Source: JBOHRN01 sp050732775 (lineage in GTDB: Bacteria > Gemmatimonadota > Gemmatimonadetes > Longimicrobiales > Longimicrobiaceae). Taken from it: a DNA stretch of 64,000 nt. The translations under genes were made by a program, and so were the position numbers. The DNA lies in NCBI GenBank assembly GCA_050732775.1, contig JBOHRN010000029.1, positions 1 through 64,000 on the forward strand. The letters are read 5' to 3'. Below are positions 53,271-62,274 of this stretch, piece after piece. Each line of letters begins with the position of its first letter. Position 1 is the stretch's first letter. The notes under the pieces were generated by a model. The model was not told the origin of the DNA. It did not search any database and was given only the letters and a program-made list of their open reading frames with translations.

Positions 53271-54036
53271 GGCTGGCTAGGTACTGGCGGGCAAACTCGA
53301 CCCCGTACAGAGTCAGGTGCGGCTCCACCAAAGCCACCCTCTGGCAGTGGGGCGCGATCATCCCGGCCAGCCCCCCGGTGGCCACCACCACGGCGCCGGG
53401 CCGCTCCCACTCCTCCAGGATGCGCAGCACCATGCCGTCGATGGAGTCCACAGCTGCGTAAAAAACGCCGCTCTGGATGCACTCCTCCGTGCGCTGGCCG
53501 ATTACCCGGCCGGGGACGCCTATACCTACCTTCGGTAGCTTGGCCGCCGCCTCGGTGAGCCGTTCGGACGCGGTCCGCACTCCGGGGGCGATTACCCCCC
53601 CCGTGAACGCCCCGTCGTGGGTTACGCAGTCGTAGGTAGTGGCGGTGCCCAGATCTACCACCACGGTGTCGGCTCGGTACATGCGGCTCGCGGCCAGGGT
53701 GTTGGCGACGCGGTCGGCCCCCACGGTGAGGGGCTCGTCGACCTCGAGCCGCACCGGCAGGTCGCTGTCGGCGCCGATGGTCTCCGGCTCCACGCCGAGA
53801 CGCCTCGCTGTATCCTCGATGATTTCGGTGAGCGGGGGAACCACCGAGGCGAGGGTGAGGGATTCGACACCGGCGGGGTCGAAACCACCTGTACGGAGAA
53901 GGTGCCGGAGGAGCATCGCGTACTCGTCAGGGGTCCTGCGCCGGTCACTGGCCAGCCGCCACTCTGCCTCCAGCCCGCCCTCCCGGAAGAGCCCGGCCGC
54001 GATCTCGCTGTTACCTACGTCCAAGGCGAGGTTCAC
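53260..54036 (-). CDS. coaX: Type III pantothenate kinase
   Basis: First step of coenzyme A synthesis. The 258-aa ASKHA-fold enzyme has LALDVGNSEIAAGLF (phosphate loop), GADRVANTLAA and VVDLGTATTYDCV. Type III kinases need a monovalent cation and are not feedback-inhibited by CoA. GTG at 54036 overlaps the birA stop as GTGA; the birA-coaX neighbourhood is widespread in bacteria. Confidence 0.96.
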   Translation of the reverse strand: MNLALDVGNSEIAAGLFREGGLEAEWRLASDRRRTPDEYAMLLRHLLRTGGFDPAGVESLTLASVVPPLTEIIEDTARRLGVEPETIGADSDLPVRLEVDEPLTVGADRVANTLAASRMYRADTVVVDLGTATTYDCVTHDGAFTGGVIAPGVRTASERLTEAAAKLPKVGIGVPGRVIGQRTEECIQSGVFYAAVDSIDGMVLRILEEWERPGAVVVATGGLAGMIAPHCQRVALVEPHLTLYGVEFARQYLASRGG

Positions 54037-54833
54037 CTTACCGTCACGCTCCCGGAGAGGACTCTCCTCAGCCGCCCGGATCGATCTCGCACCAGCAGAG
54101 CGCCGTCAGGGGCGACGCCGAGAGCGTCCCCCTCCACCACGCTTCCTCCGGAGTTGACAGAAACGCGGCGGCCGACCAGCAGGTCGCGCCGCTCCACCTC
54201 GGCTTGCTCCCCGCCCGAGAGCTTGCCCCCCACCTCCCCGGCCGCTTTCAGCACCGCCTTTACCACTCTGTCCGCGACCCCGGCGCGGTCTACCCGGTGC
54301 CCAACCGCGAGAGAGAGGGAGGTGGCCCGCTCACGGAGCCCGGGGGGAAAGTCACCGGCGCGCTGGTTCACGTTGATCCCGATCCCTATAATCAAGAAGT
54401 TGGCCCCCTCGCCTCCCCAACTCCCCTCGCATAGGAGTCCGGCGAACTTACCCTCTCCAAGGTACAGATCGTTCGGCCACTTGAGGAGAACCACGGCGGG
54501 CGCCACCACCGCATCCAGCGCCCGCGCCACGGCCAGCCCCGGTGATAGGGGAAGCGGAGGAGGCGGCGCCTTCGGGCCGGGCCGGATAACCAGCGAAAGC
54601 CACACCCCGACCCCCGGCGGGGACGACCACCCCTGCCCCCCCCGCCCCCGCCCGGCGGTCTGCTCTTCGGCCAGCACCACGGTGCCGTGGGGCGCTCCGG
54701 CCGCGGCGAGCCGTTTGGCCACGTCGTTGGTGGAGCCAACCCTCTGATACAGGCAGAGGCGCGGCACCCCCCACGCCTCGGCCAGCTCATCCGCGCTGCT
54801 ACCCTGCCAGCGACCGAGCGGTTCTTCATTCAC
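54033..54833 (-). CDS. birA: Biotin-[acetyl-CoA-carboxylase] ligase
   Basis: Activates biotin as biotinyl-AMP and attaches it to carrier proteins. The 266-aa product has the biotinyl-AMP loop AEEQTAGRGRGGQGW, KWPNDLYLGEGKFAG and GIGINVNQ, with a C-terminal SH3-like domain. There is no N-terminal helix-turn-helix, so it is a class I ligase without repressor function. Its probable client is the carrier at 22500-22997. GTG at 54833 overlaps the nadC stop as GTGA. Confidence 0.96.
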   Translation of the reverse strand: MNEEPLGRWQGSSADELAEAWGVPRLCLYQRVGSTNDVAKRLAAAGAPHGTVVLAEEQTAGRGRGGQGWSSPPGVGVWLSLVIRPGPKAPPPPLPLSPGLAVARALDAVVAPAVVLLKWPNDLYLGEGKFAGLLCEGSWGGEGANFLIIGIGINVNQRAGDFPPGLRERATSLSLAVGHRVDRAGVADRVVKAVLKAAGEVGGKLSGGEQAEVERRDLLVGRRVSVNSGGSVVEGDALGVAPDGALLVRDRSGRLRRVLSGSVTVR

Positions 54834-55684
54834 CGCGCCTCCAACCGGAGCGTCAGATCCAGGGCCGGGGCCGAGTGGGTGAGTGCGCCCACGGAGATAA
54901 AGTCCACGCCACTCTCCGCGACCAGGCGCGCGTTCTCCAGCGTGACGCCGCCCGACGCCTCGGTACTGGGGCGGGGCCCACTCTGCGACCGTATCCGCTC
55001 CAGCGCCTGGTGCAATACGGGTAGCGGCATGTTGTCCAGCAGGATACGATCGACCACCCCGCTCGCCAGCACTTCGTCTAGCTCCCGCAGCGTGCGTACC
55101 TCGACCTCCAACTCGACCCCCGGTTCACGAAGCTCCATCACCCGCTCCAAGGCGGGGCCGACACCCCCGGCCAGGGCCAGATGGTTCTCCTTGATGAGAA
55201 CCATGTCAGAGAGACCGAGGCGGTGGTTCTCACCCCCGCCAGCGCGCACCGCCAGCTTCTCCATCCCCCTCATCCCGGGCGTGGTCTTGCGGGTGTCCAG
55301 GACACGGGCGCCGGTTCCCTCGACCGCCGCCACGTAGCGCCGGGTGAGCGTGGCCACGCCGGAGAGGCGCTGCAAAAAGTTCAAGGCGGTCCTCTCGGCG
55401 ATGAGGATGGAGCGGGCCGCCCCCGACACCCGCAGCAAGGTGTCGTCCGGCTCTACCCATTCGCCGTCCCGGCGCTCCGCCGTGATCTGCAGGTAGGGAT
55501 CGACCTCCCGGAACACCGCCCCTGCGACCCCGGTCCCGGCAAGCACGCCGGCGCTCTTGGCCTGGACCACGGCCTCGGCACGTGCCTCCGCGCTCACCGT
55601 CCAGAGGGTGGTGACGTCGCCAGCACCCGTGTCCTCGGCCAACGCCAGCCGGATGAGCGCCAGCTCCGGCTCCGGCGGGTTCAC
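54830..55684 (-). CDS. nadC: Nicotinate-nucleotide pyrophosphorylase (carboxylating)
   Basis: Converts quinolinate to nicotinate mononucleotide, the step after NadA. The 284-aa product shows LAEDTGAGDVTTLW, the conserved ERTALNFLQRLSGVATLTRRYV, DTRKTTPGMRGMEKLAVRAGG (split motif) and EVEVRTLRELDEVL. GTG at 55684 overlaps the uppP stop as GTGA; the open frame to 56410 is a spurious extension across uppP. Confidence 0.96.
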   Translation of the reverse strand: MNPPEPELALIRLALAEDTGAGDVTTLWTVSAEARAEAVVQAKSAGVLAGTGVAGAVFREVDPYLQITAERRDGEWVEPDDTLLRVSGAARSILIAERTALNFLQRLSGVATLTRRYVAAVEGTGARVLDTRKTTPGMRGMEKLAVRAGGGENHRLGLSDMVLIKENHLALAGGVGPALERVMELREPGVELEVEVRTLRELDEVLASGVVDRILLDNMPLPVLHQALERIRSQSGPRPSTEASGGVTLENARLVAESGVDFISVGALTHSAPALDLTLRLEAR

Positions 55685-56607
55685 GCCGCGAAGAGTAGAA
55701 AGAGGGCACCGGCGGCCCAGCAGTACCAGCCGAAGGCGTGAAAGTTTTGGCGGCGGAGCATGGAGACGAAGAGCCGGATAGCCAACACCCCGCTCGCGGC
55801 GGCGGCTATGAATCCGGCCAGAATCGGCACCGCGCCGATAGCCGCCCCCTCGCTCGCGGCGTCGGGGATCTGTAGGATGGCCGCCCCTAGGATGGCGGGC
55901 ACCGACATAAGGAACGAGAATTCGGCCGCCGCCACCGGGTCGATCCGCCGCCACAGCCCGGTGACCACCGTGCTCCCCGAGCGGGAGATCCCCGGCAGGA
56001 TGGCCACCGCCTGGGCCACCCCCATGAATACGGCCCCCAGCCACCCCGGTCCGCTTTGCTGCTCCTTGGCCGAGGTGAGCCGTGCGCTGCCCATGATTAC
56101 CGCCTCGAGCGCCAGTACGACCGCGAACGGCATGATCGTGCCCATCCACGCCGACACCCCCGCCGCCACCACGATGGGCGCGAACTCCACCGGACCCGGG
56201 CGTTCGGGGGTCCGCGTCCAGCGGGTGCTCCACACGAAGGTTCCGGTGACCAGGAGCATGGTGGCGGCGAAGGTGGGGTCGCCGAAACGCCCCTCGAACC
56301 AGTCCTTGAATAGCACCCCCACCACGCCAGCGGGGATAGTGGCCAGGGCAATCTTGAGCACGTAGGGCCAGGCGTCCTGGTCGCCTCCCCGCCCCACGCA
56401 GCCGAGGCAAAGCCGGAAAACCCGCTGCCGGTACACCGCCAGAACCGAGACCAGCGTAGCCACGTGGACCGAGATATCGAAGGTGATGCCCTCCGTCTGC
56501 AGGCCGAGCAGCTCATCGGCCAACACCAGGTGGCCAGAGCTAGAGACCGGAAAGAACTCGGTGAGCCCCTGCACCACCCCCAAGACAACCGCCTCCCACC
56601 AAGTCAT
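55681..56607 (-). CDS. uppP: Undecaprenyl-diphosphatase
   Basis: Recycles the cell-wall lipid carrier (BacA/UppP). The 308-aa polytopic protein has the two signature motifs LTEFFPVSSSGHLVLADEL and LPGISRSGSTVV, containing the catalytic Glu/Ser/His/Arg residues. About eight hydrophobic segments are visible. ATG at 56607 overlaps the bshA stop as ATGA. Confidence 0.97.
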   Translation of the reverse strand: MTWWEAVVLGVVQGLTEFFPVSSSGHLVLADELLGLQTEGITFDISVHVATLVSVLAVYRQRVFRLCLGCVGRGGDQDAWPYVLKIALATIPAGVVGVLFKDWFEGRFGDPTFAATMLLVTGTFVWSTRWTRTPERPGPVEFAPIVVAAGVSAWMGTIMPFAVVLALEAVIMGSARLTSAKEQQSGPGWLGAVFMGVAQAVAILPGISRSGSTVVTGLWRRIDPVAAAEFSFLMSVPAILGAAILQIPDAASEGAAIGAVPILAGFIAAAASGVLAIRLFVSMLRRQNFHAFGWYCWAAGALFLLFAA

Positions 56608-57764
56608 GGAACCCCCGCCGCGACTCTAGTTGTCTTCGCTTCTCCGCTCTGGATACGCCGGTAGTACGCCTCGTACATCGGTACCACGCGGTTCACCGAG
56701 AACTCCTCTCGGGCCCGTTCCCGGGCGGCGCGGCTCATGGCGTCCCAGCGTTCGGGGTCGCGCAGGATGTCCACCGCCGCGCCGGCCATTTCGTCCAACG
56801 CCTCGACCGGCGCCAGTACCCCGGTCTCGCCGTCGGCCACCACCTCGGGGAGGCCGCCCACCCGCGTGGCCACCACCGGCACCCCGCTCGCCATCGCCTC
56901 CAGCGCCACCAGTCCGAACGACTCCGTCTCGGAGGGGAGCAGAAACAGGTCGGCGCACGCCAGCAGTTCGGCCACCGAGTCGAGTTTGCCCAGAAAGGTC
57001 ACCCGCTCCGCCACCCCCAGGGCTTCGGCCTCTCCGGCCACCTCGGGCCGGTCGGGGCCGTCACCCACCAGCACCAGCCGGGCCGGAACTTTCGGCGCCA
57101 CCCGCGAGAAGATACGCACCACGTCCTTCACCCGCTTGACCGAACGGAAGTTGGAGATGTGCAGGATCAGCTTTTCCCCCGGCTCCAACAAGGCGCTCCT
57201 CCGGCACGGGTAGAGGTCGCGGCCGTAACGGTCGGGGTCCACGAAGTTGGGGATTACCTCGATGGCCGCCGGACGGGCACCGAAGCGCTCCACCGTCTCC
57301 CTCTTGAGGTACTCGGAGACCGCGGTGAGCCCGTCCGATTGGGCGATGGAGAAGCGGGTGATCTCAAGGAATGACCGTTCCTGCCCCACCAACGTGATGT
57401 CGGTGCCGTGCAGCGTGGTGATGATGCGGAGCCCGTGGTCTCCCAGCATCTCTCGCGCGATCCACGCCGAGGTGGCGTGTGGGATGGCGTAGTGGACGTG
57501 CAGCAGGTCGAGCTCCTCCTGGATGGCCACTTCGTGCATGGTGGCGGCGAGGGCCAGGTCATACGGCGGGTATTCGAAGAGGGGGTAACGGGCCACCTCC
57601 ACTTCGTGAAAAAAGACTCGCTCCACGAAGTGGGGGAGCCGGAACGGCTGTGCGTAGGTGATGAAGTGGACCTCGTGGCCCCGCCTGGAGAGCTCGATGC
57701 CCAGCTCGGTGGCCACCGCGCCCGAGCCACCGTAGGTGGGGTAACAGGTAATGCCGATCTTCAC
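56604..57764 (-). CDS. bshA: N-acetyl-alpha-D-glucosaminyl L-malate synthase BshA
   Basis: GT4-type glycosyltransferase performing the first step of bacillithiol synthesis, joining GlcNAc to L-malate. The 386-aa product begins MKIGITCYPTYGGSGAVATE, near-identical in pattern to known BshA, with HYAIPHATSAWIAREML, TTLHGTDITLVG and the donor motif LLPSETESFGLVALEAMASG. bshB and bshC are not in the window. GTG at 57764. It follows mutL and miaA; a low-molecular-weight thiol other than glutathione is therefore expected in this organism. Confidence 0.95.
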   Translation of the reverse strand: MKIGITCYPTYGGSGAVATELGIELSRRGHEVHFITYAQPFRLPHFVERVFFHEVEVARYPLFEYPPYDLALAATMHEVAIQEELDLLHVHYAIPHATSAWIAREMLGDHGLRIITTLHGTDITLVGQERSFLEITRFSIAQSDGLTAVSEYLKRETVERFGARPAAIEVIPNFVDPDRYGRDLYPCRRSALLEPGEKLILHISNFRSVKRVKDVVRIFSRVAPKVPARLVLVGDGPDRPEVAGEAEALGVAERVTFLGKLDSVAELLACADLFLLPSETESFGLVALEAMASGVPVVATRVGGLPEVVADGETGVLAPVEALDEMAGAAVDILRDPERWDAMSRAARERAREEFSVNRVVPMYEAYYRRIQSGEAKTTRVAAGVP

Positions 57765-57788
57765 TGAGAAGTAGGTCTGGGAGTAGGG

Positions 57789-58715
57789 TCAGGAAGATGA
57801 TACGGCTCGGGCGAGCTCGGAGGCAAGCTCACCCGCCGGACGGCTGGCGTCCAGGCGGAGGGCCTCGGGCCCGAGTTGGTTGCGAAACCAGGTGACTTGG
57901 CGGCGCTGGTAGCGCGCGGTGTCCCGGACCACTGCGGCCAACGCTTCCTCCAGGGTGATCTCGCCCCGCAGGTGCGGGACCAGCTCCATGTAGCCGTGCG
58001 CCTTGAGACCGTGAGCGTCCGCACCGTAGTTGGCCACCAGCCGGCGCACCTCGTCTACCAACCCCTCTTCCACCATGCACCGGGCCCGTTGCTCGACGCG
58101 CCTGTCCAACTCTTCGCGGGGCGCCTCGAGCACGAATACCAGCGGCCAGAGCGGCGCGGCTTCGGGTTCTCCCTTCCGCTGCCACCACGAGAGGGGGTAA
58201 CCTGTGAGCAGCGGCATCTCCAGCGCCCGCAGCAACCGTTGGCGCCCCCCCCAGGAGCTGAGCCGCTCCGCCATGGGCGGGTCGAGCCGGAGTAGCCAAG
58301 CCCGTAGCCGCTCGGTCTCTAGCCCGGCTAGCAAGCTACGCAGACGCTCGCGCGGCTCCGGATCCAAGCCGGGCTGGCGGAAGATGGGGTGGGTGAGGGA
58401 GCGCAGGTAAAAGCCCGTGCCCCCGGCCAGTATCGGCGTCTGGCCGCGCCCCTCGATCTCGGCGATGGTTCGCCGGGCGAAGCGGGCAAAGTCGCCGGCG
58501 GTAAAGCGCTGGTCAGGGTCCACCAGATCAAAGCCGTGGTGGGGCACTCCTTTGCGCTCCTCGAGCGCGGGCTTGGCCGTGCCGATGTCCATGCCCCGGT
58601 ACACCTGCCGGGAGTCCATGCTGATAACCTCGCCGCCGAGCCTGAGCGCGGCCGCCACCGCCACCGCGGTCTTGCCCGTGGCCGTGGCTCCGACCACGGC
58701 AAGGGTACGGCTCAA
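57789..58715 (-). CDS. miaA: tRNA dimethylallyltransferase
   Basis: Isopentenylates A37 of tRNAs reading UNN codons. The 308-aa product has the P-loop VVGATATGKTAVA, SMDSRQVYRGMDIGTAKP, ILAGGTGFYLRSL and the C-terminal RRQVTWFRNQ. The start is TTG at 58715, overlapping the mutL stop as TTGA and giving SRTLAVVGATATGKT; the 674-codon open frame reading through mutL is an artefact. Confidence 0.95.
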   Translation of the reverse strand: MSRTLAVVGATATGKTAVAVAAALRLGGEVISMDSRQVYRGMDIGTAKPALEERKGVPHHGFDLVDPDQRFTAGDFARFARRTIAEIEGRGQTPILAGGTGFYLRSLTHPIFRQPGLDPEPRERLRSLLAGLETERLRAWLLRLDPPMAERLSSWGGRQRLLRALEMPLLTGYPLSWWQRKGEPEAAPLWPLVFVLEAPREELDRRVEQRARCMVEEGLVDEVRRLVANYGADAHGLKAHGYMELVPHLRGEITLEEALAAVVRDTARYQRRQVTWFRNQLGPEALRLDASRPAGELASELARAVSSS

Positions 58716-60460
58716 CTCCGTCCGAACCTGCGGTCCAGCTCGGTCAGTGAGAGCTGGATCACGGTGGGCCGGCCGTGCACGTCGTGATACGGCAGTTCGG
58801 TGGCGAAGAGGCGGTCGAAGAGCTCGGCCATCTCGCCTCGCGAGAGCGTTTGCCCCGCCTTGATGGCGGCCTTGCACGCGAAGGATAGGGCCACCCGCTG
58901 GTGCTGGTTGCGGGCCGCGTTCACCAGGGGAGAACCCTCGGTCAGCTCGGCCAGCATCTCGCGCACGCACCGCTCCGCGTCGAAGTAAGCGTGCGGGTTG
59001 GGAACGGCGCGGATCAGCACGGTGTGGCCCCCGAACGACTCTAGCTCGAAACCGGCGCGAGCAAGGACTCCCGCCAGCTCTCCGGCCACGGCGTGCTCGG
59101 CGGGCGAGAGTCGCAACGTGATCGGAAAGAGGAGGTGCTGGCCCGCGGCGCACCCGTCGCTTTCGAAGCTGCTCACGATCTCTTCGTACAGAACCCGTTC
59201 GTGGGCCGCGTGCTGGTCCACGATCACCAGTCCGGAGCGGGTCCCGGCCAAGATGTAGCGGTCGTGCAGCTGCCACATCTCCCCGCCGGCGAGCTCCCCT
59301 TCCCCACCCTCCCCCCCCGACTCTGCGCCCTTGCTGGCGGCGGGTACGAACAAGCTCATCTGGGAGGTGCTCTCCCCTCCCGCCGGGGGGCCGGGCTCGC
59401 GCACCCTTAGCGGCGGTAGCCCGGCCGGGTGGTACTCCGCGCCGGCTCGCTGGCCCAGCGCCGGTGTACTCTCCGGCTCTCCCAGCGCGCGGCGCACCCC
59501 GTCTTCGACGAGGCGCTCCACGGCCACCGCGTCGCGGAAGCGTACTTCGAGCTTGGCGGGGTGAACGTTCATGTCCACCTGCTCCTTTGGCACCTCCAGA
59601 AAAAGAAAAAAGGAAGGGCGCACCCGCTCGGCCACGGTGGTACGGTAGGCGCGGTCCACGGCCTTGGCCAAGGCGCTGTCGCGGATGGGCCGGCCGTTCA
59701 CGAACAGGTAAGCCCGCCGGCTCCCCGGGGTGGCCCGGTGGGGTCGTTCGATCAACCCGGTGAGAGCCGCGCTCCCACCCTGGTGGGCAAAGGGCATGAG
59801 TCCGGCCTCCCACTCAGAGCCCCACAGGTCGGCCACCCGGGAACGAACCTCGCCGGCGGGGGCAAGGTCGGCGAGCGCGCGGCCGTTGGACTCGAGCCGG
59901 AATGCGGTAGCGGGCGCCGCCAGCGACAAGAGGACTATCTGCTCGCTGACGGCACGGGCCTCGGCCGAGGCCGGGCGTAAGAACTTGCCCCTGGCGGGGG
60001 TATTGTGGAACAAGTTGCGGACGGTGACCGTGGTGCCCCGCTGGCGGGCGCACGCCTCCACCTGGTGCAGGCGTCCCGCCGAGATACGCAGCCGGGTACC
60101 GTCGCCGCCCTGCTCGGCGGTCTCCAGCGTCATACGCGACACCGCGGCTATCGACGGCAAGGCCTCGCCCCGGAAGCCGAGCGTGACCACCCCCGCCAGA
60201 TCTCGCTCGTCCTTGATCTTGCTGGTGGCGTGGCGGTCCAGGCAGAGGAGGGCGTCCTCACGCCCCATGCCGCAACCGTCGTCGGCCACCCGCACCTCCG
60301 TCTTGCCTCCGCCCTGGATCGAGATCTCCACCCGGCCGGCGCCCGCGTCCAGGGCGTTTTCGACCAGCTCCTTGACCACCGAGCCGGGTCGCTCCACCAC
60401 CTCGCCCGCGGCGATCTGGTTGACCAGGAAGTCGGGGAGGATGCGTACGCGGCGGGGCAC
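58712..60460 (-). CDS. mutL: DNA mismatch repair protein MutL
   Basis: Mismatch-repair matchmaker with intrinsic endonuclease. The 582-aa product has the GHKL ATPase motifs NQIAAGEVVERP, KELVENALDAGA, DDGCGM and TLGFRGEALPSIAAV, and in the C-terminal domain the nicking motif DQHAAHERVLYEE plus ACKAAIKAG and VHGRP. So this is an endonuclease-type MutL, as in bacteria without MutH. GTG at 60460 follows the tatD stop by one base; a TTG at 60484 would overlap tatD. Confidence 0.97.
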   Translation of the reverse strand: MPRRVRILPDFLVNQIAAGEVVERPGSVVKELVENALDAGAGRVEISIQGGGKTEVRVADDGCGMGREDALLCLDRHATSKIKDERDLAGVVTLGFRGEALPSIAAVSRMTLETAEQGGDGTRLRISAGRLHQVEACARQRGTTVTVRNLFHNTPARGKFLRPASAEARAVSEQIVLLSLAAPATAFRLESNGRALADLAPAGEVRSRVADLWGSEWEAGLMPFAHQGGSAALTGLIERPHRATPGSRRAYLFVNGRPIRDSALAKAVDRAYRTTVAERVRPSFFLFLEVPKEQVDMNVHPAKLEVRFRDAVAVERLVEDGVRRALGEPESTPALGQRAGAEYHPAGLPPLRVREPGPPAGGESTSQMSLFVPAASKGAESGGEGGEGELAGGEMWQLHDRYILAGTRSGLVIVDQHAAHERVLYEEIVSSFESDGCAAGQHLLFPITLRLSPAEHAVAGELAGVLARAGFELESFGGHTVLIRAVPNPHAYFDAERCVREMLAELTEGSPLVNAARNQHQRVALSFACKAAIKAGQTLSRGEMAELFDRLFATELPYHDVHGRPTVIQLSLTELDRRFGRS

Positions 60461-60461
60461 C

Positions 60462-61259
60462 CTAGAACCGTAGCTCTCCGTCAACCGGAAGTCCGTAAAA
60501 GCGCGCGGCGTTCCCGCTAGTCATAGTGGCCAGCAGCTCCGGCTCCTGGCCCCGGATAGCCGCCACCCGGCGGGCTATCTCGGCCACGAACGCGGGTTGG
60601 TTCAGCTGGCCCCGGTAAGGCACCGGGGCCAGGTACGGGGAATCGGTCTCGATCAGGAGCCGGTCTCCGGGCACGGCCCGCACGGCGTCTTCATGGGTAA
60701 AGTTCTTGAAGGTCACCATACCGGCGAAGGAGGCGTACCACCCCGCCTCGAGTCCGGCTTCAAGGAGCTCCGGCCCGCCGGTAAAGCAGTGGAGCACCCC
60801 CGCGACAGCGGCTCCGTGCTCGCGGATCATGGCGGCCAGGTCGTGGTCGGCGTCGCGTGAGTGGACCACCACCGGGAGGCCGGCCTCGCCGGCCAACTCC
60901 AGCTGCCGCTGAAAAGAGCGTCGCTGGGCGCCCGGCGGGGAGTGCTGGTAGTGGTAGTCGAGTCCGGTCTCGCCCACCGCCACCACCCCGGGCCGGTCCA
61001 GCAGGTCGCGGATGCGCGCCAGAGCACCGTCGCCCGCACCGTCCGCGTCGTGCGGATGAACCCCCGCGGTGGCGTAGATCCTGGGAGATTTGCCCGCGTC
61101 GGCCGCGGCCAGCTTGGCCGCCCGGAGGGAGTCGTCCGGGTCGGTCCCCACTGTGACCACCGCCTCTACCCCGGCTTTATCCGCCGCCGCCAGCACCCGG
61201 TCGAGGTCGCCGCTCAGCCGCTCCGAGGTGAGGTGGCAGTGGGAGTCAAAGAGGCGCAC
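60462..61259 (-). CDS. tatD: TatD-family metal-dependent DNase/hydrolase
   Basis: A 265-aa amidohydrolase-fold nuclease linked to DNA repair and 3' end trimming. Motifs: FDSHCHL, AGVHPHD, AVGETGLDYHY, VVHSRDAD, HCFTGG and IETDSPYLAP, with all metal ligands intact. GTG at 61259 lies four bases after secF. In the same run as mutL. Confidence 0.95.
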   Translation of the reverse strand: MRLFDSHCHLTSERLSGDLDRVLAAADKAGVEAVVTVGTDPDDSLRAAKLAAADAGKSPRIYATAGVHPHDADGAGDGALARIRDLLDRPGVVAVGETGLDYHYQHSPPGAQRRSFQRQLELAGEAGLPVVVHSRDADHDLAAMIREHGAAVAGVLHCFTGGPELLEAGLEAGWYASFAGMVTFKNFTHEDAVRAVPGDRLLIETDSPYLAPVPYRGQLNQPAFVAEIARRVAAIRGQEPELLATMTSGNAARFYGLPVDGELRF

Positions 61260-61263
61260 CCGG

Positions 61264-62223
61264 TCACACCACCGCGCCCGCCTTCTTACGCCGGGCGGGG
61301 GCGCTCTCGGAGTCGTGCGGCCACTTCTTTTCGATCAGGTACAGGAGCGGCGGCCCCACGAAGATGGAGGAGAAGGTCCCGATGCCGATCCCCAGGATCA
61401 GCACCAGCGCGAAGTCCCGGATCACCGCCCCGCCGAAAAGGTAGAGCGACGAAAGCGTGAGCAGCGTGGTGCCAGAGGTGAGCACGGTGCGCGGCAGGGT
61501 CTGGTTGATGGCGGCCTGGAGCGCCGCTCTGTAGTCCCTCTTGCCCCGCACCTTGGCGAGGATCTCCCGCGCCCGGTCAAAGACCACAATGCTGTCGTTG
61601 AGCGAATACCCCACGATGGTGAGCAGGGCGGCCACGGTGCCCACCGAGACCTCCATCCAGAGGATGCCGATGATACCCAGCGCAATGACGATGTCGTGGG
61701 CGGTGGCCGCTATGGTGGCGATCCCGTAACGCCACTCAAAGCGGATAGCCACGTAGATGAGCGTGAGCACGAAGGAGACCAGAATGGCGAGGGCGGCCTT
61801 CTGTTGGAGCTCTTCTCCCACCTGTGGCCCCACCGCCTCGGTCCTGACCACCTGCGCTTCATTTTCCGGAAATGCCCGGCTCATGACTTGGGTAACCCAG
61901 TCGGCGGGCTCACGGCCCTCGGCCGGGTCGAGCGTCATGCGCAGCAGAAACTCTCGCTCGGACCCGAAACCCGAGAGCTGGGCCACCGGTAGACCTCCCT
62001 CCGCGGCGGCCGCCCGCACCCGGCTCACCGGTACGTCTTGGCCGAACTCGAGCTGGACGATGGTACCGCCCGTGAAATCGACCCCGTAGTTCACCCACGA
62101 GCCGCGGGCCGCGGCGTTGAACGCCATCGTGGCGATACTCAGCCCCAGGACGACTCCGGAGACCAGGTAACCCCGGCGGCGCCAATCCAGGAAGGGGTAG
62201 TTCGCTTGGGCGAAAAATCTCAT
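61264..62223 (-). CDS. secF: Protein-export membrane protein SecF
   Basis: Partner of SecD in proton-driven late-stage protein translocation. The 319-aa protein has six hydrophobic segments, the periplasmic loop between the first two (starting NYGVDFTGGTIVQLEF) and the conserved GYSLNDSIVVFDRARE and GIGIGTFSSIFV sequences. ATG at 62223. Separated from secD by 51 bases containing a small hairpin. Confidence 0.97.
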   Translation of the reverse strand: MRFFAQANYPFLDWRRRGYLVSGVVLGLSIATMAFNAAARGSWVNYGVDFTGGTIVQLEFGQDVPVSRVRAAAAEGGLPVAQLSGFGSEREFLLRMTLDPAEGREPADWVTQVMSRAFPENEAQVVRTEAVGPQVGEELQQKAALAILVSFVLTLIYVAIRFEWRYGIATIAATAHDIVIALGIIGILWMEVSVGTVAALLTIVGYSLNDSIVVFDRAREILAKVRGKRDYRAALQAAINQTLPRTVLTSGTTLLTLSSLYLFGGAVIRDFALVLILGIGIGTFSSIFVGPPLLYLIEKKWPHDSESAPARRKKAGAVV

Positions 62224-62253
62224 CTGCTGTGTCGCTTAAAAGGGTTGCACGAA

Positions 62254-62274
62254 ACGCCGCTGGATCAACGGCGT
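62254..62274 (-). other. Small hairpin between secD and secF
   Basis: On the minus strand ACGCCG, nine bases, CGGCGT starts directly after the secD stop codon and is followed by TTTCG. It is too weak for a full terminator but could modulate SecD:SecF stoichiometry. Confidence 0.4.

Noticed and set aside
54830..56410. 526-codon frame suggesting a fusion extending nadC upstream
   Set aside because: The extra part is encoded across uppP in another frame; the GTGA-overlap start at 55684 gives a normal 284-aa NadC.
57789..59813. 674-codon frame suggesting an N-terminally extended MiaA
   Set aside because: Upstream residues are an Arg/Pro/Gly-rich shadow of mutL; the TTG at 58715 gives a normal MiaA.
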